Assembly (NCBI RefSeq): GCF_030249855.1
Contig: NZ_JANURN010000004.1
Coordinates: 62,001 to 126,000, forward strand
Origin: Helicobacter_B zhangjianzhongii
GTDB taxonomy: Bacteria > Campylobacterota > Campylobacteria > Campylobacterales > Helicobacteraceae
Length of the DNA: 64,000 nt
Reading direction: 5' to 3'
In this document: positions 25,392 through 32,349 of the stretch, one piece after another
Position numbering within the stretch: position 1 is the stretch's first letter
How the letters are laid out: each line of letters begins with the position of its first letter
Position numbers and translations under genes: made by a program
Notes under the pieces: model-generated
Told to the model about the DNA's origin: nothing
What the model saw: the letters and a program-made list of their open reading frames with translations, nothing else
Databases searched by the model: none

Positions 25392-26874
25392 ATGAGAGAT
25401 GATGCCCTAGATATATTGCGCGGACTATGCGCGCTTGGCGTGGTATTTATCCACACGACATTTTGGAGTGGCGGAAGCTATGTGCCACAAGCGGTGCAGA
25501 GTCTCTCGCTGCTTATTGATGTGCCCGCCTTTTTCTTTATCGCTGGAATGGCTCTAGCATATAGCAAAGCTCCAAACCCCCTGCCCGCTTTATGGAAGCT
25601 TATTTTCTACTTTGGTGTGTGCATTGCTATTTATGATCTATGCGTAAGTATTGACACTAAGCACATAAGCTTTATGAATACCGCAGCGGCGATCACACTG
25701 CACGGCTTTAGCACAAATGCGCTACCTGTGCTTGGGGGGTCGTATTGGTTTGTGCCTGTGTTTTGCGTGGCAATGATTGCAGGCGCACTTATTATAAGCT
25801 TTGTGCGCGTGCCGCTGGCTTTGCTAGCGAGCTTTGCGCTAGGGCTTTATATCGCGGCGTTTTTTGGGATCTTTAGCTGGCAGGGTTCTTTCCTTGGCGT
25901 GGGGCTGCAGTATCTGGTGTTTTATACTGCTTTGATTGTGCTGAGCTACTACTTTATCCGCTCTCAAAGGCAAAGGCTCATCATCATAGCTTGTGCGAGC
26001 GTGGGGGTAGGAGGCTTTGCTATGCTTATAATCTTGCACTCTAGCGGCTCTCTTGCGCACTTGCCTAGTATCTTTGATCTCCAAGCGCATAAATTCCCCG
26101 TATCTCTGCCCTATGTGCTTGCTTCTTGTGCGATCTTGGCGGGGCTTTTGGTGGTGTATGTAGCCCTTGCAAAACGGGGGGGGGGGGGGGAAGCTAGAGC
26201 GCGTTAGCTTTGGGGCTAAAAATGGCGATTGCTGCGGCGAGTCGGCGGTCATTACCACTCAAGGTAACTCCCTTGACTCACCTTGCAAAGCACCATTTTT
26301 ATCACCCAAATCCCACCGCGAGCAAGCTTCTTTAGAATCCAATTTTACGCAAAGCCCCGATTTCTCATCTACAATCCTAGAATCCAAAAGCAGTAGTGAA
26401 AGCCACAAATCTTTCCGCGAGGAAGTTGCACCAAAAAGCACGCGCTCCCGCCTTGAAAACCGCAATTTCTCATCTACAATCCTAGAATCCTGCGCCAATA
26501 GTAAAAATCATAAATCCCTCCGCAAGCAAATAGCCCCAGATAACAACCTAGATTCTAGGCAAATGCAATCGGTGCGAGCTTATGCTTGCGGTTTAAAAAT
26601 AGCTTGCTGCGATTGTGCATTAAGATTCTTGCGCTTTGCTGGGGTCAATGCGATTTACTTCTACATCGCGCAGGGCATCTCATCAAGCCTGCTCTTCCCC
26701 ATACTGCGCCACTTTCCGCCGCTTGCGTGGTGGGTGAAGCTACCGCTGGCATTTTGCACTAACCTTGGCTTATGTGTGGTGTTTGTGTGGATTTTGATCG
26801 CTCTTTTTTGGGCGATTAGCCATCTAGCGCGCAGACTCTCACGCCAGATAGGCGCAAGCTCTAAACACCTTTAA
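25392..26874 (+). CDS. Acyltransferase-3 family membrane protein split by poly-G and repeats (phase-OFF)
   Basis: The first frame (25392-26207) gives the N-terminal eight or so helices of an integral-membrane O-acyltransferase: LDILRGLCALGVVFIHTTFW with the family His, then IDVPAFFFIAGMALAYSKA. It stops after G15 (26176-26190). The second frame, ending at 26874, starts with about 130 codons of repeats and then gives the last helices (RFAGVNAIYFYIAQGISSSL; FCTNLGLCVVFVWILIALFW). G14 would join the halves. Members O-acylate exported sugars, so this probably decorates the island's glycan. Present state: OFF. Confidence 0.75.
26176..26190 (+). repeat. G15 contingency tract in the acyltransferase gene
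   Basis: Fifteen G, the longest G tract in the window. One G fewer restores the frame. Confidence 0.9.
26209..26313 (+). mobile_element. Palindromic cassette, copy next to the acyltransferase poly-G
   Basis: Ends TTTGGGGCTAAAAATGG (26209-26225) and CCATTTTTATCACCCAAATCC (26293-26313), 18 bases after the G15 tract. Ends match the copy at 20127-20230; the interior differs (CAAGGTAACTCCCTTG palindrome). Confidence 0.65.
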
Positions 26875-26886
26875 GCCACAACCTGC

Positions 26887-26892
26887 TATACT
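26887..26892 (+). promoter_or_regulatory. Promoter -10 box before mqnA
   Basis: TATACT 33 bases before the mqnA ATG. It is likely the promoter of mqnA-holA. Confidence 0.45.
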
Positions 26893-26924
26893 TGCGCTAA
26901 AGCCATCTTAGATTAAGGATTGCT

Positions 26925-27872
26925 ATGCGATTTGGCAAGATCCAATACCTAAACCTTATACCCTTTGATGTGTTTTTGAAGTCCTACCCTATCCCCACGC
27001 GCTACAAAAGTGCGGCATTTGCTAATCGCTCCTATCCCTCAAAGCTCAATCAGTCCTTTTTGTTTCACCGCATTGATGCGGGCTTCATCTCTACTATCGC
27101 TGGAGCTACCGCCCACCGCAAGCACAAAGCCACGCAAGCAGGTATCATCGCAAAAGGTGCGGTATGGAGTGTGCTAAGTCTAGAATCTAGCTTTGCAAAT
27201 GGAGATTCAGCTTTACTAAAGAAACATCGGCTATCGCCGAGCGCTTCGCTTGTTTTGGGTAGTCATTCCCTAGAATCCACTTTTGAAAAAGTGGATTCTA
27301 GGGTGGATTGCCACGCCACAGCTCACGCAGCGGCTCGCAATGACAATAAAACAGCCCAAAGTAAAAACGCGGATTCTAGCCCACAAGCCCAATCGCCGCA
27401 AAAGGACTATCAGTCTGACACTTCCAACGCCCTAAGCACCGTGCTAAACCTACACGGACGCGTGCTTATCGGCGATCGCGCCTTACAATATCGCTTCAAT
27501 GGCGGCAAGGCTATTGATATGGGGCAAGTGTGGTGGGAGAAGCATCGCCTGCCCTTTGTCTTTGGCAGGCTCTGCTACAACAGCTATGGAGAGTTCTACA
27601 ACAATATCGCGCGCGCCTTTGTGAAAAAGCGCGTTAAAATCCCGCACTACATCTTGCAAGCACGCGCCAAAGCCTGCGGTATCCCGCCCCACTATATCCG
27701 CGAGTATTTAGCCCATATCCACTATCATATCCACGCTAAAGAGCGCGTAGGATTGGAGCGATTTTATCGAGCATTACGGCTAAAGGCGATCAAGCCCCCA
27801 AGTAGGATCTACCCGCGCAATGTGGATTCTAGTAAATGCACACCAAATACGCCCTACAAAAGGCAGCTCTAA
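26925..27872 (+). CDS. mqnA: Chorismate dehydratase MqnA (futalosine menaquinone pathway) with repeat insert
   Basis: A 315-residue enzyme for the first step of the futalosine route to menaquinone, the pathway used by Helicobacter. Family segments are GKIQYLNLIPFDVFLKSY, the SFLFHRIDAGFISTIAG segment, and after a gap SDTSNALSTVLNLHGRVLIG and CYNSYGEFYNNIARAFVKKR. Between QAGIIAKGAVWSVLSL and the DTSNAL segment lie about 75 residues (87-161) of dispersed repeats, including a perfect 15-bp inverted repeat (27270-27301) and a REP-like unit. Related enzymes lack this stretch. The stop codon overlaps the holA ATG. Confidence 0.88.
   Translation: MRFGKIQYLNLIPFDVFLKSYPIPTRYKSAAFANRSYPSKLNQSFLFHRIDAGFISTIAGATAHRKHKATQAGIIAKGAVWSVLSLESSFANGDSALLKKHRLSPSASLVLGSHSLESTFEKVDSRVDCHATAHAAARNDNKTAQSKNADSSPQAQSPQKDYQSDTSNALSTVLNLHGRVLIGDRALQYRFNGGKAIDMGQVWWEKHRLPFVFGRLCYNSYGEFYNNIARAFVKKRVKIPHYILQARAKACGIPPHYIREYLAHIHYHIHAKERVGLERFYRALRLKAIKPPSRIYPRNVDSSKCTPNTPYKRQL
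27270..27301. repeat. Perfect 15-bp inverted repeat inside mqnA
   Basis: CTAGAATCCACTTTT (27270-27284), spacer GA, exact reverse complement (27287-27301). It is translated as LESTFEKVDSR. Confidence 0.95.
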
Positions 27873-28909
27873 TGTATAAAAAAGAATTTGACGCCCTTTT
27901 GCGCACGCACACACCGCGTGCGTGCCTACTCTATGGCGAGAGTGAATATCTCATAGAATCCACTATTAAAAGGCTTTTGCAAGCAAATGCCCTAGAGCCT
28001 AAAGTCTTTAACTTTGGAGAATATGCCCTAGCCCCCACGCTAGATATTTTGTCTCAAAGTAGTCTCTTTGGCGATGCGCAATGCGTGGTGCTAAAGCTTG
28101 AGAAAAAGCCTAGTGATAAAGAGATCAAAGCTCTTTTAAACGCCCTAGCTCATAATCCTGACCACAGCCTAATCGTGGCGTTTTTCCGCGCTGAAAGCAA
28201 GACCCCTAGCCAATATGCACGCGATTGCAAAAGCCTAGGCGTGCATTTTAAGCATAAAGATATTTATGCGAGAAAAGCAAGTGATAAAAGCATTGATGAG
28301 AAGAAAAATGGCGTGATAGAAGTGCGCTTTTTCAAGCCAAGCCCCACTGAAGCAAAGGAGCTTTTATCCCAAGAGGCAAGGGCTTTGGGGCTTAGTATCG
28401 CTGGCAATTTACTAGAGCCGCTGCTTGCTATGCAAGGCTATGATGTCGCCCTAGCAAAAGCCGAGCTTAGTAAGCTTGCCTTGCTAGATCGCGCCATTAC
28501 GCAGCAAGACATAGCCCAGCTGTGCTATGGGCTAGGGAGCGTGGAGATAGGAGAGCTTTTGCAAACGCTCTTTAGCAGGGGCGATATAGCAAGGGCGTTT
28601 GAGTGTATGCTAGATGGAGGGCTAAGTAGTGAGCTATCACTTGTGGGCGAGCTTGAGCAGTATTTTTATAAGATTTTTTTGTTTGGCGTGTATATCCGCT
28701 TGCACGGCAAGCCAGATAGCAAGGAGATTTTAGGCTATGCCCTGCCATTTCAAGAGGCAAACACTCTCTCCCAGCGTGCGATGAAGATTAAAGAGGGGGT
28801 GTTTGTAGAGATTTTTAGCCTGCTAGGTGCGTGGCGCAATGGCATTATGCAAGGGCAGAAGTCCATATCTCTGCGCTGCTTAATCAAATTGCAAGCTTTA
28901 GTAAGCTAG
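27872..28909 (+). CDS. holA: DNA polymerase III delta subunit
   Basis: A 345-residue clamp-loader delta subunit. Evidence is the N-terminal RACLLYGESEYLIESTIKRL, QSSLFGDAQCVVLKLEKKP, the AMQGYDVALAKAELSKLALL region and the C-terminal collar-type domain. The position directly before rpsF matches HP1247 in H. pylori. I chose ATG at 27872, which shares its A with the mqnA stop codon. An in-frame ATG at 27836 lies inside mqnA. No repeat inserts are seen. Confidence 0.85.
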   Translation: MYKKEFDALLRTHTPRACLLYGESEYLIESTIKRLLQANALEPKVFNFGEYALAPTLDILSQSSLFGDAQCVVLKLEKKPSDKEIKALLNALAHNPDHSLIVAFFRAESKTPSQYARDCKSLGVHFKHKDIYARKASDKSIDEKKNGVIEVRFFKPSPTEAKELLSQEARALGLSIAGNLLEPLLAMQGYDVALAKAELSKLALLDRAITQQDIAQLCYGLGSVEIGELLQTLFSRGDIARAFECMLDGGLSSELSLVGELEQYFYKIFLFGVYIRLHGKPDSKEILGYALPFQEANTLSQRAMKIKEGVFVEIFSLLGAWRNGIMQGQKSISLRCLIKLQALVS

Positions 28910-28994
28910 AATCGCGCCTTTATTTCTTGCTCTTGCCTGCCTTGCAGCCTAGATCTAGGTGTATATGGCAAGGGCTATACCACAAGGAGTATGT

Positions 28995-29423
28995 ATGAAG
29001 CGTTATGAGACGATGTTTATCCTAAAGCCCACACTGACGGAAGAAGAGATTAGACAAAAAATCGACTTCTACAAAGATGTCATCACCAAAAATGGCGGTA
29101 GTATCGAGACTTGCTTAGATATGGGTATGCGCAATCTCGCCTATGAAATTAAAAAGCACAAGAGAGGCTACTACTTTGTCATCTACTTTACCACACAGCC
29201 GCAATCTATCCTAGAGCTTGAGCGACTCTATCGTATCAATGAAGACATTTTGCGCTTTATTGTGATCAAGTATGAGAGCAAAAAGGAGCAAAAGCAGTGG
29301 CAAGCCCTTGTCGATAGGGCAAACAAAAAGCCAGAGCCAAAGGCTAAAAAGATAGAATCTAGCGTAGAAACAAACGCGGATTCTAGCCCAAGCCCAGAAT
29401 CCAGCGCAGAGCAAGCGCAGTAG
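28995..29423 (+). CDS. rpsF: 30S ribosomal protein S6
   Basis: A 142-residue S6 protein: MKRYETMFILKPTLTEEEIR, then MGMRNLAYEIKKHKRGYYFV and RYRINEDILRFIVIKYESK-type strands. It binds S18 on the 30S platform. The C-terminus has a tail of about 35 residues rich in Glu, Ser and Pro (KKIESSVETNADSSPSPESS); part resembles the dispersed repeat peptide. AAGGAG precedes the ATG at 28995; an in-frame ATG at 28959 has no ribosome site. First gene of rpsF-ssb-rpsR. Confidence 0.95.
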   Translation: MKRYETMFILKPTLTEEEIRQKIDFYKDVITKNGGSIETCLDMGMRNLAYEIKKHKRGYYFVIYFTTQPQSILELERLYRINEDILRFIVIKYESKKEQKQWQALVDRANKKPEPKAKKIESSVETNADSSPSPESSAEQAQ

Positions 29424-29447
29424 CACAAGCCCGATAAAGGACATAAA

Positions 29448-30002
29448 ATGTTTAACAAAGTCATCATCGTAGGCAATCTCACCCGCGATGTAGAGAAGCG
29501 TTATCTGCCATCGGGCACGGCGATTTCGACCTTTGGTCTTGCTAGCACACATCGCTTCAATAAGCAAGATGGCAGTAAGGCAGAGGAGACTTGCTTTGTT
29601 GATGTGAAGATATTTGGTCGCTCTGCAGAAGTAGCAGAGCAGTATCTCCACAAAGGCAGCAGGGTGCTGATTGAAGGGCGGCTTGTGTATGAGAGCTGGG
29701 TGGATCAAAATGGCGCGAAGCGGTCTAGGCACTCAATTTTATGCGAGAGTATGAAAATGCTTGATAGAAAGGGAGACTCTCAAGGTGGGGGTGAGTATGG
29801 AGAGCAAAATCAAGGCTACTACAACCAAGCCCCAAGCCAAGGCTACGCCAATCAGCCCTACCCCAATCAATCCTACTCGCAGCCACAAAGCCAATTTCAA
29901 AGCAAGCCCTATCAGCAAGCACCACAGGGACAGAGCAACGGAAACGGATATGAGCAAAATATCCCAAGCATTGACATCAATGATGATGATATACCATTCT
30001 AG
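29448..30002 (+). CDS. ssb: Single-stranded DNA-binding protein
   Basis: A 184-residue SSB with an OB fold at 1-107 (MFNKVIIVGNLTRDVEKRYL, FVDVKIFGRSAEVAEQYLHK), a flexible Gln/Tyr/Pro-rich linker (about 115-168) and the acidic C-terminal tip NDDDIPF that recruits partner proteins. It lies between rpsF and rpsR as usual. AAAGGACAT precedes the start. Confidence 0.96.
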   Translation: MFNKVIIVGNLTRDVEKRYLPSGTAISTFGLASTHRFNKQDGSKAEETCFVDVKIFGRSAEVAEQYLHKGSRVLIEGRLVYESWVDQNGAKRSRHSILCESMKMLDRKGDSQGGGEYGEQNQGYYNQAPSQGYANQPYPNQSYSQPQSQFQSKPYQQAPQGQSNGNGYEQNIPSIDINDDDIPF

Positions 30003-30011
30003 GAGAACACA

Positions 30012-30266
30012 ATGGAAAGAAAAAAATACTCAAAACGATACTGCAAATACACAGAGGCAAAGATCGAGTTTATTGATTATAAAGACATCGATATGCTTAA
30101 GCACTCTCTATCAGAGCGATACAAGATTATGCCGCGCCGCCTAACAGGCAACACAAAAAAGTGGCAAGAGCGAGTCGAAGTAGCGATCAAACGCGCCAGA
30201 CATATGGCTCTAATCCCCTATGTCATCGACCACAAAAAAGTCGTAGAAAATCCTTTCAAGCTCTAG
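30012..30266 (+). CDS. rpsR: 30S ribosomal protein S18
   Basis: An 84-residue S18: MERKKYSKRYCKYTEAKIEF, then DYKDIDMLKHSLSERYKIMP and RLTGNTKKWQERVEVAIKRA, ending in the usual basic segment. AGGAG is 7 bases before the ATG. Last gene of the operon. Confidence 0.96.
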   Translation: MERKKYSKRYCKYTEAKIEFIDYKDIDMLKHSLSERYKIMPRRLTGNTKKWQERVEVAIKRARHMALIPYVIDHKKVVENPFKL

Positions 30267-30292
30267 GTCCTTTAGGCATAGCTGGTCCTGCG

Positions 30293-30332
30293 ATAAACTT
30301 TTACCTAGAGAAAGCTAGGGTCTAAAGTTTAT
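30293..30332 (+). terminator. Stem-loop after rpsR
   Basis: ATAAACTTT (30293-30301) pairs with AAAGTTTAT (30324-30332), and ACCTAG with CTAGGGT inside with a bulge. It is a long stem 26 bases after rpsR. No clear T run follows. It is probably the operon's 3' end. Confidence 0.45.
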
Positions 30333-30404
30333 AGCCGCCTATTTTGGCAATGTTTAGAAATGTGGATTCTAGGGCTTAGAGATTTTAGGGGTTTTAGAGT
30401 GCAG

Positions 30405-30436
30405 CTAGAATCCACTTTTACAAAAGTGGATTCTAG
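30405..30436. repeat. Perfect 15-bp inverted repeat, intergenic
   Basis: CTAGAATCCACTTTT (30405-30419), spacer AC, exact reverse complement (30422-30436). Confidence 0.95.
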
Positions 30437-30682
30437 CCTTTGCGCGTTTTTTCTGCTTGGGATTCTAAGATTGCGTTTGGATCGCCACGCCGTGCTAACG
30501 CAAGCCGATGATAAGGATCTGTCATTACGAGCGAGTATAACGAGCGTGGCAATGCAATGCAAGCGAAGCGATGTTTCTTTAGAAAACAAACGCAGTGCAA
30601 TTTCTTTAGAAAACAACAAACGCGATGAGTGCAACTCTAATAACGCCAAGCCAAACATAAAAACCACTACCGAAAGGGAAAA

Positions 30683-32346
30683 ATGCATAGCATACCACGA
30701 CTTAGCCTGCTACTTTGTGCTAGCTATACCTGCTGCTTTGCCTACCTTGACCCAAGCACGGGATCACTGCTTTTATCATCATTTATCGCGCTTATTGCCT
30801 CAATCATCTTTCTCTCTAAAAGTATCTTTTATAAGGCTGTTCAAATCGTGGTAGGGGGGGGGCGGAGTCTCTAAACCCCTTGCGCAAGCGCGATACCCAC
30901 ACGCTTGTCTTTTATAGCGAGGGTAAGCAATACCACAATGTCTTCTCACCCATTCTTCTTGCCCTAGATCAATTTGACTATCCCTACACCTATCTCACCT
31001 CATCACAAGAAGACTACGATCTCTACCACATTAGCCCACCCAAAAATCCAAATGCCACATTTGCCTACATAGGCGATAGCAATAGCAACGCCGCCATAGC
31101 CCAGCTAAACAGCCTAAAAGCCGATCTAGTCGTGATGACTACCCCTCAGCTAGATGTGCTGCAAATCAAGCGCAGCAAGGGTGTCAAGCACTACTGCCAC
31201 ATTATCCACTCGCTTCCACATATCGATATTTATGAGATTTTCGCGCTAGATTATTTTGATAGTGTTTTGACAAACTCCCCTATACACACGGATTTTATCC
31301 GCCAAGTAGAATCCAAACGCGCCCTTAAACACAAGCAAGTCATCATCACAGGCTGCACCTACCTAGATGTCCTAGCCCAAAAGCTCCAAGACTATCGACA
31401 AACACAGGAGAAATTCGCCTTTTTCCCACAGCAAAAAGCCGCCCAAAACCATAATCAAAAAGTGGATTCTAGCCAAAGCCCCAAAGCCGCCCTAGAATCC
31501 ACTTTTTCAAAGGATTCAGCTTGCGGGCTAGAATCCCAAAGCGGTGATGAAACAAGCCTAAATCTCCTAGAATCCACTTTTGCCACCTCAACCACCCCCA
31601 CCGCTCCCACTATCCTTATCGCTCCTTCGTGGGGGCGTGAAGCCCTGCTTAGTAAATATGGCTTTGCTATCATAAAGCCCTTTATCAATACAAGATTCCA
31701 GCTCATTATCCGCCCCCACCCACAAAGCTACCTAAGCGAGACTAGCATTTTGCAAGAGTTACAAGAGCACACCAAGCAGTGCAAAAATATCGTATGGGAT
31801 AGCAATAGAGATAATATCTATGCCCTAGATGCTGCTGATGTGATGATTGGGGATTTTTCTGGGGTGTTGTTTGACTTTGTGTGCTTGTTTGAAAAGCCTG
31901 TGCTAACGCCAGAATTTACCTTCTGCAACATCGGCTATGATTTAGAAGACATCTACCCTACTCCGTGGGTGCAAAGCGCGCTACCTCGCATAGGCAAGCA
32001 ATTCCACCCAAAAGATCTCCACCACCTCCCCACAATCATAGAATCTATGCTTGGTGATAAAGACTCTATGCAAGAAAGCTTGCGAGCGATGAAGCAAGAA
32101 TTGTGGCATTTCCAAGGAAGCGGAGGTAAGCAGAGTGCGCGGGCATTGCTTGCGATAGAGAGCCAGATCCTAGAATCCAGCCTAGGACACAATCTCCCCT
32201 TACACAAAAGAATCCTAGCCATACAAAAGATCCTAGCCACACCAGCCCTAGAATCTAGCACACAAATAAGCTTAGATCCTATCCCCCTCTCCGCACACCA
32301 AGCCAAAGTATCCAAAGCACATAAGCCTAATAAGCAAGGAGCATAG
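30683..32346 (+). CDS. TagB/TagF-like CDP-alcohol phosphotransferase, phase-OFF
   Basis: The first frame (30683-30874) gives a membrane anchor (SLLLSSFIALIASIIFLSKS) and stops after G9 (30854-30862). The second frame, to 32346, is a soluble transferase of the CDP-glycerol glycerophosphotransferase type: HTLVFYSEGKQYHNVFSPIL, FQLIIRPHPQSYLSE, and the donor-site region DVMIGDFSGVLFDFVCLFEK. Known members move glycerol phosphate from CDP-glycerol in teichoic-acid synthesis. About 70 residues of repeats interrupt it before TILIAPSWGREALLSK. G10 would fuse anchor and enzyme. The second frame could also start at the TTG at 30880, but that has no good ribosome site. The next genes make CDP-choline, so a choline-phosphate donor is possible. 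Confidence 0.75.
30854..30862 (+). repeat. G9 contingency tract in the TagB/F-like gene
   Basis: Nine G. The anchor frame stops 10 bases later, and the enzyme frame is joined by one extra G. Present state: OFF or anchor-less. Confidence 0.85.
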
Positions 32347-32349
32347 ATA

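Larger units (their letters stand above)
30267..30682. repeat. Intergenic region with hairpin and repeats
   Basis: About 415 bases without a gene. It contains the stem-loop listed next, a perfect 15-bp repeat hairpin (30405-30436), a REP-like unit (TCATTACGAGCGAG...GCGTGGCAATG, about 30521-30556) and two GTTTCTTTAGAAAAC-type units at about 30565-30620. Confidence 0.7.

Noticed and set aside
25839..26258. Open frame of 139 codons on the minus strand
   Set aside because: It runs across the acyltransferase helices, the G15 tract and the cassette in antisense. No family features.
29211..29732. Open frame of 173 codons on the minus strand
   Set aside because: Antisense to rpsF and ssb, which are both certain genes.
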